Source: Poseidonocella sp. HB161398
GTDB lineage: Bacteria; Pseudomonadota; Alphaproteobacteria; Rhodobacterales; Rhodobacteraceae
DNA: 64,000 bases
Direction: 5' to 3'
Assembly (NCBI RefSeq): GCF_005870025.1
Contig: NZ_VATA01000030.1
Location: 1 to 64,000 of the forward strand
The notes beneath the pieces are model-generated. The model saw only the letters and a list, made by a program, of their open reading frames with translations, did no database searches and was not told the DNA's origin. Below are positions 17,735 through 26,241 of the stretch, in pieces; the stretch's first letter is position 1, and every line of letters begins with the position of its first letter. The translations under genes were made by a program, and so were the position numbers.

Positions 17735-18670
17735 TCAGGGCCAGGCGGCGAAGGTCTGGGCGGCGGCCTCGGTCCTGCGCAGGGACTTGCGGAAGGCGGC
17801 CGGGTTCTGGCCGGTCTCGCGCTTGAAGAAGCGGGTGAAATAGGCCGGGTCGGCGAAGCCCAGGCGGAAGGCGACGCGCGAGACAGGCATGCCGGTATGG
17901 GCCAGCAGCTCTGCCGCGTCGCGCAGCAGGATGCGGTGGAGATAGGCGCGCGGCGAGAGCCCGGTCGCGCGCTTGACGGCCGAGCCCAGCCGGTCGCGGC
18001 TGACCTTCAGCTCCCGCGCGTAGTGCCCGACCGGCAGGTGGTCGCGGGCGCGCTGCGCGGCGAGAAGGACGAAGCGCTCGGACAGGCCCTGCGGGGCGCC
18101 GCCGGGAGTGACCAGGTCCTTCCGCGCGAGCCGCCAGAGCTGCAGGAGGAGCAGCGAGAGATAGTGCGAGGCCGCGATTTCCGCCCCGGCCTCGGCCTCG
18201 GCGGCTTCGCGGGCGAAGCCCTCGAGCAGGCCCGACGCCGCCCAGGGCGCCCCCGGCGAGAGTTCGAGATCCTGCGACAGGGTGCGCTGCATCTGCTCGC
18301 CGATCGGGCTGACCGGCAGCGCCTGCAGCAGGCTCGGCGCCGGGATCGACAGCAGCATGCCGCGGGCCCCGGCTTCGGCGACAAGCTCCCGCCCGCCGCC
18401 GCCGGCCCACCACAGGAGCCGCGGTCCGCTGCGCTCCGGCCCGTCATCGGCCGTGGCGCCGCGCAGCCGGACCCGGCCGTGATCGAGCTGCAGAAGATGC
18501 GCCGCGCCCTCGGGCAGCGCATAGGCGATCCGCGACAGCGGGCTCTTGATCTGGTGCAGCCGGGGAACCGGGCGGCGCGGCGGGGCGGGTCGGAAGATGC
18601 GCGTCATGGTTGCGCGATGCTGCCGCTGATCCCGCACCGGATCAAGCACGCGTGCAAGAATTGGCCCCAT
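17735..18670 (-). CDS. AraC-family transcriptional regulator
   Basis: This 311-residue protein has a C-terminal AraC DNA-binding domain. The first helix-turn-helix is around GHYARELKVSRDRLGSAVKR, and the second has VSRVAFRLGFADPAYFTRFFKRETGQNPAAFRK, a near-canonical ending. The N-terminal half resembles cupin-like sensor domains of this family (LLQLDHGRVRLRG). It is divergent from the HAAT-type importer starting at 18791 and probably controls it. The start is uncertain. ATG 18670 has AGGA 8 bases upstream and is used here, but ATG 18607 gives a more typical N-terminus (MTRIFRPAPP). Confidence 0.88.
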   Translation of the reverse strand: MGPILARVLDPVRDQRQHRATMTRIFRPAPPRRPVPRLHQIKSPLSRIAYALPEGAAHLLQLDHGRVRLRGATADDGPERSGPRLLWWAGGGGRELVAEAGARGMLLSIPAPSLLQALPVSPIGEQMQRTLSQDLELSPGAPWAASGLLEGFAREAAEAEAGAEIAASHYLSLLLLQLWRLARKDLVTPGGAPQGLSERFVLLAAQRARDHLPVGHYARELKVSRDRLGSAVKRATGLSPRAYLHRILLRDAAELLAHTGMPVSRVAFRLGFADPAYFTRFFKRETGQNPAAFRKSLRRTEAAAQTFAAWP

Positions 18671-18790
18671 GAATGCATTCCTGTGTCGCCATTTCCCGAT
18701 CTAGGCTGGCGCCAGCTGCGGCGAGCTCCGGCACAAGGGGCCGCCGCGACGGCGCAGGGCCGGGCGCAGCCGGCCGAAAGGGAGGATCGG

Positions 18791-20005
18791 ATGAAGGGCA
18801 TTTCGCGGCGCGCGCTCCTGCGCGCGGGACCTGTCGGCATGGCGGCGGCCATGGCGCTGGCAGCCGGGGCACAGGCGGACGACGCGACGGTGAAGATCGG
18901 CTATGCGGTGGCCCGCACGGGCCCGAACGCGACCGGCGCGGGGATCACCACGATCCCGAATTACGAGCTCTGGGTGGACACGGTGAACAAGGCCGGCGGG
19001 CTCGCGATGCCCGATGGCAAGCGCCGCATGATCGAGGTGGTCGAGTACGACAACCGCTCCTCCAACGAGGATCTGGTCCGCGCGATCGAGCGGCTGGTCT
19101 CGCAGGACAAGGTCGACCTGATCCTGCCGCCCTGGGGCACGGGGGCGAATCTGGCGATCGCGCCGCTGATGGCGCGCTTCGGCTATCCGCAGCTTGCCGT
19201 GACCGCGGTGACCGACAAGGCGCCGGATTTCGCCGCCCGCTGGGAGCGCAGCTTCTGGATGCTGGGCGGCGGGCACGACTATGCCGCCGGGCTGGTGGAC
19301 GTGCTCAGCCAGGCGCGCGACGCGGGGACGATCAACGCCAAGGTTGCGGTGGTCTCGGTCGCCGACGGCTTCGGCATCGACCTGATCAGCGGCGCCCGCC
19401 CGGCCTTCGAGGCGGCGGGGTTCGAGCTGGCCTATGACAAGAGCTATCCGCTGGGCACCTCGGATTTCGCCGCGATCATGAGCGAGGCGCAGGCCTCGGG
19501 GGCGGACAGTTTCGTCGCCTTCTCCTATCCGCCGGGCTCCTTCGGGATGACCAGGACGGCGCAGACGATGGGCTACAACCCGGCGGTGTTCTACGTCTCG
19601 GTCGGCGGCGCCTTCCCGATCTATCCCGGCGTCGCGGACGGACGCGAAGAGGGGGTGATGGCGATCGGCGGCGTGGATGCCGGAAGCCCGGCGATCAGGG
19701 ACTATTTCGCCCGCCACGAGGCCTTTGCGGGCAAGGCGCCCGACAGCTGGGCCTCGGCGGTCACCTATGCCTCGCTGGAGATGCTGGAACAGGCGGTGGC
19801 CCGTGCCGGGCTCGAGCATGGCGCGCTGGCGAAGGAGCTGTCGGAAGGGACCTTCGAGACCGTGGTCGGAGAGGTCAAGCTCGAGGACAACCAGCTGCGC
19901 GACCTCTGGTGGGTCGGCCAGTGGCAGGGCGGCGCCTTCCGCGCGGTCGGGCCCTCCGGGCGGGAGGGCGCCTCGGCGCCGGTGATCCCCAAGCCCGACT
20001 GGTGA
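18791..20005 (+). CDS. Substrate-binding protein, branched-chain amino acid/amide (HAAT, LivK-like) type
   Basis: This 404-residue periplasmic receptor has an N-terminal twin-arginine-like signal (SRRALLRAG, hydrophobic stretch, then AGAQA) followed by the type I periplasmic-binding fold (VKIGYAVARTGPNATGAG, YDNRSSNEDLVRAIERLV). Members bind leucine-type amino acids, urea, amides or aromatic acids. ATG 18791 has a perfect GGAGG 5 bases upstream; reading-frame extension further 5' is not supported. A hairpin separates it from the permease genes. The downstream aldehyde dehydrogenase hints that the ligand is not a plain amino acid. Confidence 0.92.
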   Translation: MKGISRRALLRAGPVGMAAAMALAAGAQADDATVKIGYAVARTGPNATGAGITTIPNYELWVDTVNKAGGLAMPDGKRRMIEVVEYDNRSSNEDLVRAIERLVSQDKVDLILPPWGTGANLAIAPLMARFGYPQLAVTAVTDKAPDFAARWERSFWMLGGGHDYAAGLVDVLSQARDAGTINAKVAVVSVADGFGIDLISGARPAFEAAGFELAYDKSYPLGTSDFAAIMSEAQASGADSFVAFSYPPGSFGMTRTAQTMGYNPAVFYVSVGGAFPIYPGVADGREEGVMAIGGVDAGSPAIRDYFARHEAFAGKAPDSWASAVTYASLEMLEQAVARAGLEHGALAKELSEGTFETVVGEVKLEDNQLRDLWWVGQWQGGAFRAVGPSGREGASAPVIPKPDW

Positions 20006-20011
20006 CATCAT

Positions 20012-20033
20012 GCGGCCCGCACGCCCGGGCCGC
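20012..20033 (+). terminator. Intra-operon hairpin after the HAAT binding-protein gene
   Basis: A perfect 8-bp stem (GCGGCCCG / CGGGCCGC) with a 6-base loop begins 6 bases after the stop. It likely stabilises the binding-protein message or lowers read-through into the permease genes. Confidence 0.55.
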
Positions 20034-20056
20034 CTCCGACCTTCCAGGGGACACCC

Positions 20057-20926
20057 ATGCTGACGACCACGCTCATCCTCGGCCTCGTGCTGGGCGGCAG
20101 CTACGCGCTGCTCGCCCTCGGGCTGACCCTGCAATACGGGATCGCGCGCATCATGAACCTCGCCTATGGCGAAGTCGCGCTTGCCGCCGCCTTCATCGCC
20201 GTCGCGCTCTTCCAGGGGCTGGGCATCCCGCCGCTGGTGTCGCTGCCCGGCGTGGCGGCGGCGGGCTACGGCGCGGGCTGGCTGCTCTACCAGCTGATGA
20301 TGCGGCCGCTGGTGGCCCGCTCGGGCGGCGGCGGCCGGCTGGAGACCGACAGCATCCTCGCCACCTTCGGCCTGCTCTTCCTGCTCCAGGGCGTGCTCCT
20401 GACCGCGTTCGGCGCCGATTTCACCTCGATCTCCTATCTCGACCGGGGGATCAGCATCCTGGGCGTGCCCGTGGCGGCGAACCGGCTGGTCGCCTTCGGC
20501 ATCTGCGTCCTCGCCGGAGGCGCGCTGGTCGCCGCGCTGCGTTTCACCCGCTGGGGGCTGTCGCTGCGGGCGGTGGCGCTGGCGCCGGGCGCGGCGCCGC
20601 TGGTGGGCATCGACGTCAACCGCGTCGCGCGGCAGGGCTTCGCGCTCGGCGCCGCGCTGGCGGCCACGGCCGGGGCCTCGATCTCGATGTACCAGACCTT
20701 CTCCGCTACCGGCGGCGTCGTCTTCACCATGAAGGCGCTGGTCATCGTCATCATGGGCGGGGTCGGCAACGTGCCGGGCGCGCTGGCCGCGGGCTTCGCG
20801 CTGGGGCTGATCGAGACCTTCGTGGCCACCGCCATCGATCCCGGCCTGACCCTGGCCGCGACCTTCGCCCTCTTCCTCGGCGTGCTGCTCTGGCGGCCGC
20901 AGGGCCTGTTCGGAGCCCGCACATGA
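20057..20926 (+). CDS. HAAT-type ABC permease, LivH-like
   Basis: This 289-residue inner-membrane permease has the LivH pattern: a hydrophobic N-terminus (LILGLVLGGSYALLALGLTL), then the conserved GIARIMNLAYGE loop and GGVGNVPGALAAGFALGLIE near the C-terminus. It pairs with the LivM-like permease encoded next, whose start overlaps its stop (ATGA at 20923-20926). CCAGGGG lies upstream of ATG 20057 as a ribosome-binding site. Confidence 0.92.
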   Translation: MLTTTLILGLVLGGSYALLALGLTLQYGIARIMNLAYGEVALAAAFIAVALFQGLGIPPLVSLPGVAAAGYGAGWLLYQLMMRPLVARSGGGGRLETDSILATFGLLFLLQGVLLTAFGADFTSISYLDRGISILGVPVAANRLVAFGICVLAGGALVAALRFTRWGLSLRAVALAPGAAPLVGIDVNRVARQGFALGAALAATAGASISMYQTFSATGGVVFTMKALVIVIMGGVGNVPGALAAGFALGLIETFVATAIDPGLTLAATFALFLGVLLWRPQGLFGART

Positions 20927-21831
20927 TCCGCCTTCTGCTGCCCCTCGCGGCACTTGTCCTGCTGGCCGTCCTGCCCGCCCTGGTCTCGGAATACGGGCTG
21001 GGCCTGCTGATCGGCGCGGCGACCTACGTGACGCTGGCCTCGGCCTGGGCGCTGTTCTCGGGGCAGACGCATTACGTGTCGCTGGCCACCGTCGCCTTCT
21101 ACGGCACCGGCGCCTATGCCGTGGCGGTGCTGAACGAGGCGCTGCCCTACCCGGCCGTGCTCCTCTGCGCGGCGCTTGCCGGAGCGGCCATGGCGCTGGC
21201 GGTCGGGCTCTCCACCCTGCGGCTCAGCGGCGTCTATTTCGTGATCTTCAGCTTCGGCCTGGCCGAGCTCGTGCGGCAGCTGATCACCTGGTACGAGGTC
21301 AATGTCACCGGCACGCTCGGGCGCTACATCTTCCTCGATGTCACCGCCCGCGGGATCTACTGGCAGATGCTGGCCCTCGGCGCCGCCACGATCGCGCTCT
21401 CCGCCTGGATCGGCCGCGGGCGGCTGGGCATGGCGCTGCGGGTGATCGGCGACGACGAGGAGGTCGCGGCGCATTCCGGCATCAACCTCGCGCGCAGCAA
21501 GCTCGCCGCCTTCGTGCTCTCGGCGGTGATCCTGACCCTGGCCGGGGCGATCACCTCGCCGCGCTATGTCTATGTCGAGCCCTCGATCGTCTTCAATCCG
21601 ACCGTCAGCTTCCTGACCGTCATCATGGCGCTGCTCGGCGGGGCGAACCGGCTCTGGGGCCCGGCGCTCGGGGCGGTGCCGCTGTTCCTGGCCTTCGAAT
21701 GGCTCTCGGCGCATTTCCCCGACACCTATCCGGTGCTGCTCGGCCTCCTGTTCATCGGGGTCGTCTTCCTGGTGCCGCAGGGCATTCTGCCAGCGGCCGA
21801 AAAACTGCTGCGGCGGAGGGCAGAGGCATGA
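20923..21831 (+). CDS. HAAT-type ABC permease, LivM-like
   Basis: This 302-residue inner-membrane permease, the second half of the channel, shows the LivM hallmarks: TLRLSGVYFVIFSFGLAELVRQL, GDDEEVAAHSGINLARSKLAAFVLSA and a C-terminal MALLGGANRLWGPALGA. The start overlaps the LivH-like stop. Open frame upstream of 20923 lies inside the preceding genes in another frame and is not used. Confidence 0.92.
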   Translation: MIRLLLPLAALVLLAVLPALVSEYGLGLLIGAATYVTLASAWALFSGQTHYVSLATVAFYGTGAYAVAVLNEALPYPAVLLCAALAGAAMALAVGLSTLRLSGVYFVIFSFGLAELVRQLITWYEVNVTGTLGRYIFLDVTARGIYWQMLALGAATIALSAWIGRGRLGMALRVIGDDEEVAAHSGINLARSKLAAFVLSAVILTLAGAITSPRYVYVEPSIVFNPTVSFLTVIMALLGGANRLWGPALGAVPLFLAFEWLSAHFPDTYPVLLGLLFIGVVFLVPQGILPAAEKLLRRRAEA

Positions 21832-22556
21832 GCCTCCTCGAGATCATCGGCGCGGAGAAGCGCTTCGGCGGGCTGCGGGCGGTGGACGGCGTGTCCTTCT
21901 CGCTCGGGCGCGGCGAGATCGCGGGGCTCCTCGGGCCGAACGGCTCGGGGAAAACGACGCTGATCAACCTCGTCTCCGGCGCGCTGCCGCTGAGCGCGGG
22001 CGAGATCCGGCTCGGCGGGCGGCGGATCAGCGGGCTCGGCCGCGACCGGATCGCCCGGGCGGGCGTCGCGCGGACCTTCCAGCTGGTGCGCATCCTGCCC
22101 TCGCTGAGCCTGCGCGAGAACGTGATGGTCCCCGCCGTCTTCGGCCGCAAGGCGCATTGGGGCCGCGCGGCGGAGCGGGTCGCGGATGCCGCGCTCGAGC
22201 TGGCGGGGCTCTCGGCGCGCGCCGCCCTGCGGGCCTCGGAGCTGACCTATATCGACCAGAAGCGGCTGGAACTGGCCCGTGCGCTCGCCGCGGAGCCAGA
22301 GCTGCTCCTGCTCGACGAATGGCTTGCCGGGCTGAACCCGACCGAGCTGGCAGAGGGGGTCGCGCTGATCCGGCGCCTGCAGGGCGAAGGGCTGGCGATC
22401 CTGATGGTGGAGCACATCCTCGACGCGGTCCGCGCGCTCTGCCCGCGGGTCGTGGTGATGAATTCCGGCCGGCTCATCGCCGACGAGGCGACGGAGGCCG
22501 CGCTGTCCGATCCGAAGGTGATCGCGGCCTATCTCGGGGAGGAAGCCGATGCTTGA
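21828..22556 (+). CDS. HAAT-type ABC ATP-binding protein, LivG-like with non-canonical signature
   Basis: This 242-residue ATPase has Walker A GPNGSGKT and a switch His in VEHILDAV. The ABC signature is ELTYIDQKRLELARAL instead of LAYGxQRRLE, so the usual Gly is replaced, and Walker B reads LLLLDEWLAGLNP with Trp in place of Pro. Such YIDQ/DEW variants occur as a LivG subfamily, so the protein is probably functional rather than degenerate. The start overlaps the LivM-like stop and the end overlaps the next gene by 8 bases. Confidence 0.9.
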   Translation: MSLLEIIGAEKRFGGLRAVDGVSFSLGRGEIAGLLGPNGSGKTTLINLVSGALPLSAGEIRLGGRRISGLGRDRIARAGVARTFQLVRILPSLSLRENVMVPAVFGRKAHWGRAAERVADAALELAGLSARAALRASELTYIDQKRLELARALAAEPELLLLDEWLAGLNPTELAEGVALIRRLQGEGLAILMVEHILDAVRALCPRVVVMNSGRLIADEATEAALSDPKVIAAYLGEEADA

Positions 22557-23271
22557 GATCCGCGGCCTGACCGTCGCCTATGGCAAGCACGTGGCGCTCG
22601 AGGACGCCTCGCTTGACGTCGCTCGGGGCCGCATGGTCGCCATCCTCGGCGCGAATGGCGCGGGCAAGTCCTCGCTGCTCGGCGCGATCGGCGGCCGCGT
22701 GGCGCCGGTCGCGGGCAGCATCCTCTACCGCGGCCGCCCGCTTCTCGGCCTGCCGCAGCACCGCCTCGTCGAGGCGGGCATCGCGCTGGTCCCCGAGGGG
22801 CGCGGGATCTTCCCGGCGCTGCGCGTCGAGGAGAACCTGCGCCTCGGCGCCTTCCCGGAGCGCGCGCGTTCAGGCGCGGCGGAGCGGATGGCAGAGGTTT
22901 TCGCGCTCTTCCCCAAACTCGCCGAGCGCCGCCGCCAGTTCGCGGGCACCATGTCGGGGGGCGAACAGCAGATGGTCGCCATCGGCCGCGCGCTGATGTC
23001 GAGGCCCGACCTGCTGCTCCTCGACGAGCCGTCGCTGGGCCTCGCCCCGATCGTGACCCGCGAGGTCTTCGCCGCGCTCGCGCGGATCCGCGCGAGCGGC
23101 CTGACGATCCTGATCGTCGAGCAGAACGCCCGCGCCACGCTGGAGCTTGCCGATCATGCCTATCTCGTGACGGCCAGCCGCATTGCCGGTTCGGGCCCCG
23201 CAGACCAGATCAAGTCCGACCCCGCAGTGATCCGCGCCTTTCTCGGCGGATCGTCGGCGGCGGCCGAATAG
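22549..23271 (+). CDS. HAAT-type ABC ATP-binding protein, LivF-like
   Basis: This 240-residue ATPase has a canonical set: Walker A GANGAGKS, the LivF-typical VPEGRGIFPALRVEENL, the signature MSGGEQQM, Walker B LLLLDEPSLGLAP and VEQNAR at the switch. It forms the nucleotide-binding heterodimer with the LivG-like protein, whose gene it overlaps by 8 bases. Confidence 0.92.
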   Translation: MLEIRGLTVAYGKHVALEDASLDVARGRMVAILGANGAGKSSLLGAIGGRVAPVAGSILYRGRPLLGLPQHRLVEAGIALVPEGRGIFPALRVEENLRLGAFPERARSGAAERMAEVFALFPKLAERRRQFAGTMSGGEQQMVAIGRALMSRPDLLLLDEPSLGLAPIVTREVFAALARIRASGLTILIVEQNARATLELADHAYLVTASRIAGSGPADQIKSDPAVIRAFLGGSSAAAE

Positions 23272-23283
23272 GAGAAGACCCGG

Positions 23284-24732
23284 ATGGAAAAGCTCGATCT
23301 CTATGTCAACGGGCAGCATGTCCCCGCCGAGGGTGGCCGCGTCTTCGCGCGCGCCAATCCGGTCACCGGCGAAGTGGTGACCGAGGCCGCCGCCGCCTCG
23401 CTGGACGATGCCGCGCGGGCCGTCGACGCGGCGGCCGCGGCCTTTGCGGACTGGTCGGAGACGACCCCCGGGGAGCGGCGCCGGATCCTGCTGGCGGCGG
23501 CAGAGTCGCTCAAGGCGCATGCCGACGGCATCGTCCGGGCGATGAAGGAGGAGATCGGCGCCACCGAGGCCTGGGCGCGGTTCAACTGCATCCTCGCCGC
23601 CGACATGCTGGTCGAGGCGGCGGCGCTGACCACGCAGATCAAGGGCGAGATCATCCCCTCGAACCGGCCCGGCTCCACCGCCATGGCGGTGCGCCAGCCC
23701 GCGGGCGTGGTGCTGGCCATGGCGCCCTGGAACGCGCCGGTGATCCTCGGCGTTCGCGCCATCGCCACGCCGCTGGCCTGCGGCAACACGGTGGTGATGA
23801 AGACCTCCGAGCTCTGCCCGCGCGTCCATGCGCTGGTGGTCGAGGCGGTCGCCGCGGCGGGCCTGCCGCCGGGCGTGCTGAACGCGGTCTCGAACGCGCC
23901 CGAGGAGGCGCCCGGGATCGTCGCGGCGCTGGTCGCGCATCCGGCGGTGCGGCGGGTCAACTTCACCGGCTCGACCCGCGTCGGCCGGGTCATCGCCGAG
24001 CTGGCCGGGCGGCATCTGAAGCCCGCCCTGCTGGAGCTCGGCGGCAAGGCCCCGATGATCGTTCTGGAGGATGCCGATATCGACGCCGCCGTCGCCGCCG
24101 CGGGCTTCGGCGCCTACATGAACCAGGGGCAGATCTGCATGTCGACCGAACGGATCATCGCCGTCGGCTCCGCCGGGGACCGCTTCGCCGAGGCCTTCGC
24201 CGCGAAGGTGGAAAGCCTGCAGGCCGGCGATCCGCGGCAGGGGGACGCGCCGCTCGGCGCGCTGGTCAGCCAGGCGGCGGCCGAGCGGATCGGCAGCCTC
24301 GTCGCCGATGCGGTGGACAAGGGCGCGGCGCTGATCGGCGGCGGCGGCACGGGCGCGATGCTCAATGCCGCGGCGCTCGACCATGTCGGGCCGGAGATGC
24401 GGATCTACAGCGAGGAGAGCTTCGGCCCGGTGGTCGCCATCATCCGCGCGGGCTCGGCCGACGAGGCGGTCCGGATCGCGAATGAAAGCGAATTCGGCCT
24501 GTCGGCGGCGGTCTTCGGCCGCGACACGATGGCGGCTCTGGCCGTGGCGAAGCGGATCGAAAGCGGCATCTGCCACATCAACGGCCCGACCGTGCATGAC
24601 GAGGCGCAGATGCCCTTCGGCGGGGTGAAGGCCTCGGGCTACGGCCGGTTCGGCGGCAGCTGGGGCATTGCCGAGTTCACCGAGCTGCGCTGGATCACGT
24701 TGCAGGACGGCGCGCTGCACTACCCGATCTGA
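23284..24732 (+). CDS. Aldehyde dehydrogenase family protein (NAD(P)-dependent)
   Basis: This 482-residue enzyme oxidises an aldehyde to an acid with NAD(P). Active-site residues are visible: Glu251 in LELGGKAP and nucleophile Cys285 in GQICMS; the Asn lies in MAPWNAPVI. FTGSTRVGR is the cofactor loop. The overall pattern is closest to benzaldehyde/vanillin/salicylaldehyde-type dehydrogenases, so an aromatic or branched aldehyde is plausible. It starts 12 bases after the LivF-like gene, preceded by GGAGAAG, so it belongs to the same operon; the imported compound may be converted to an aldehyde by an enzyme encoded elsewhere. Confidence 0.9.
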   Translation: MEKLDLYVNGQHVPAEGGRVFARANPVTGEVVTEAAAASLDDAARAVDAAAAAFADWSETTPGERRRILLAAAESLKAHADGIVRAMKEEIGATEAWARFNCILAADMLVEAAALTTQIKGEIIPSNRPGSTAMAVRQPAGVVLAMAPWNAPVILGVRAIATPLACGNTVVMKTSELCPRVHALVVEAVAAAGLPPGVLNAVSNAPEEAPGIVAALVAHPAVRRVNFTGSTRVGRVIAELAGRHLKPALLELGGKAPMIVLEDADIDAAVAAAGFGAYMNQGQICMSTERIIAVGSAGDRFAEAFAAKVESLQAGDPRQGDAPLGALVSQAAAERIGSLVADAVDKGAALIGGGGTGAMLNAAALDHVGPEMRIYSEESFGPVVAIIRAGSADEAVRIANESEFGLSAAVFGRDTMAALAVAKRIESGICHINGPTVHDEAQMPFGGVKASGYGRFGGSWGIAEFTELRWITLQDGALHYPI

Positions 24733-25215
24733 GGGGCGCAGGCCCGCGGGACGATCCGTGCAGGGCCGAGCCCCGCCGCAGCGCCGGACAGGGGAAAGCC
24801 GTCGCCGGGCAGACCTCGTCCGGACGCTCCGGCGTCGCAACGGGCACCATCGCCCGCGCCCAAGCGGGGCCGACGCCGGATCGGGACAGGCCGCGGGGCG
24901 TTCTTCTCCGCGGCCGGAGGAGGTGCGCGGCACGTCCCAGCCGCCATCTGATGGCCACGGGATCGGCGCGCAGGGCGCCGAGTTCCGGTGCTGCGGCGCT
25001 CGGCGCGCAGGGCGCATGCCTCGGCGGGGCAGGAAAATGCGGACGCCAGATGGTCTTTGCAGCCGGGCTATCCCTGTGCGAAGCGGGCGCCTTGACGCGA
25101 CGCACAGTCCGTCGAAAGGCGTGCCTGCCTGGAACAGGCGCCGGCCCGCGCGGGCGGCTTCCGCCGCCGGGCGCGTCGGCAGGACCGGCGGGACGCCAGG
25201 ACGTCCTGCAGGTCC
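24733..25215. other. Gene-free spacer with a 16-bp direct repeat
   Basis: This spacer separates the aldehyde dehydrogenase from the convergent LysR gene. No open frame on either strand looks like a protein. The 16-mer TCGGCGCGCAGGGCGC occurs twice, at 24963-24978 and 25000-25015. No clear transcription terminator was found. Confidence 0.5.
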
Positions 25216-26124
25216 TCAGGCCGACGTGCTGCCCGTTTCCGCCGGGAAGACATGCGCGCGCAGGAAGTCGACCAGCGCCCGGACCTTCGGCGACGGGTGC
25301 TTGCTGGCGGGCCAGAGCACATGGAAGACGCCCGAGCTCTCGAGATGGTCCGCCAGGACCGGAACCAGCTCGCCGCGGACCAGCTGCGGCCGGATCGCGA
25401 AATCGGGGAGATAGGCGATCCCGAGGCCCTGCAGCGCGAAGCATGTCCGCGTCTCGATATTGTTGCAGACCATCGACACCGGAAGCTGCAGCTCGGCCTC
25501 GCCATCGGGCGGCGCCAATGGCCAGGCCTCGAGCTTTCCGGTGGTCGGAAACCGGTAGTGCAGGCAGGCATGCGCTGCCAGATCGCCCGGCTGCCGCGGA
25601 GTGCCACGGTCGGCCAGATAGGCCGGCGCGGCGACCAGATGCCTCTGGAACCGGCCGAGACGGCGCGCCGACAGCCGGGAATCGGCGGGCTCTCCGGTGC
25701 GGACCACGGCGTCGAAGCCCTCCTCGATCACGTCGACCATGCGGTCGGTGAAGTCGAGGTCGAGCGCGACCTCGGGATAGGCGCGCATGAACTCGCCCAG
25801 CACCGGCAGCACCAGCGAGCTGACCAGCGGCAGGCTGATCCGCAACCGGCCGCGCGGCGCGGCGCTGGCCTGCGACAGCTCCAGCTCCGCCGCCTCGATC
25901 TCCGCCAGGATGCGGCGGCTGCGCTCGAGGAAGAGCGCGCCCTCGGCCGTCAGGGCGACGCTGCGGGTACTGCGGTGGAAGAGCCGCACGCCGAGCCGCT
26001 CCTCGAGCCGCGCCACGCTCTTGCCGACCGCCGAGGCGCTGACCCCGAGCACCCGCCCGGCGGCCACGAAGCTGCGGGTCTCGGCGACCTGCACGAATAC
26101 CGGGAGACCGTTCAGCCCGTCCAT
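25216..26124 (-). CDS. LysR-family transcriptional regulator
   Basis: This 302-residue LysR protein has the DNA-binding region SFVAAGRVLGVSASAVGKSVARLEERLGVRLFHRSTRSV in roughly the first 60 residues and the effector domain from about residue 90. It resembles the large DsdC/PA-type group that controls adjacent efflux or oxidoreductase genes. ATG 26124 has GGAGG 6 bases upstream; ATG 26127 and 26166 are less well placed. It is divergent from the serine hydrolase and MFS genes, which it probably regulates. Confidence 0.93.
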   Translation of the reverse strand: MDGLNGLPVFVQVAETRSFVAAGRVLGVSASAVGKSVARLEERLGVRLFHRSTRSVALTAEGALFLERSRRILAEIEAAELELSQASAAPRGRLRISLPLVSSLVLPVLGEFMRAYPEVALDLDFTDRMVDVIEEGFDAVVRTGEPADSRLSARRLGRFQRHLVAAPAYLADRGTPRQPGDLAAHACLHYRFPTTGKLEAWPLAPPDGEAELQLPVSMVCNNIETRTCFALQGLGIAYLPDFAIRPQLVRGELVPVLADHLESSGVFHVLWPASKHPSPKVRALVDFLRAHVFPAETGSTSA

Positions 26125-26132
26125 CATGATCC

Positions 26133-26146
26133 TCCGCAATTGCGGA
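26133..26146. promoter_or_regulatory. 14-bp perfect palindrome TCCGCAATTGCGGA overlapping the LysR ribosome-binding site
   Basis: The palindrome covers the Shine-Dalgarno sequence of the LysR gene and lies in the 117-base divergent region. A second inverted repeat, CCCGGA-N10-TCCGGG, is at 26194-26215 closer to the hydrolase gene. Together they fit an autoregulating LysR with a separate activation site. This is a candidate only. Confidence 0.45.
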
Positions 26147-26241
26147 CACTTTAGTCCCCGGAACACGGAACTGCACCCGGCTTTTTCCCTAATCCCGGAG
26201 TTTCTATTTTCCGGGCATCAGGCAAACCGGAGCACACAGCC

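Noticed and set aside
17108-18790. Long in-frame extension upstream of the HAAT binding-protein gene
   Set aside because: It would cross the AraC gene and divergent promoter; the signal peptide and a perfect GGAGG site at 18791 define the start.
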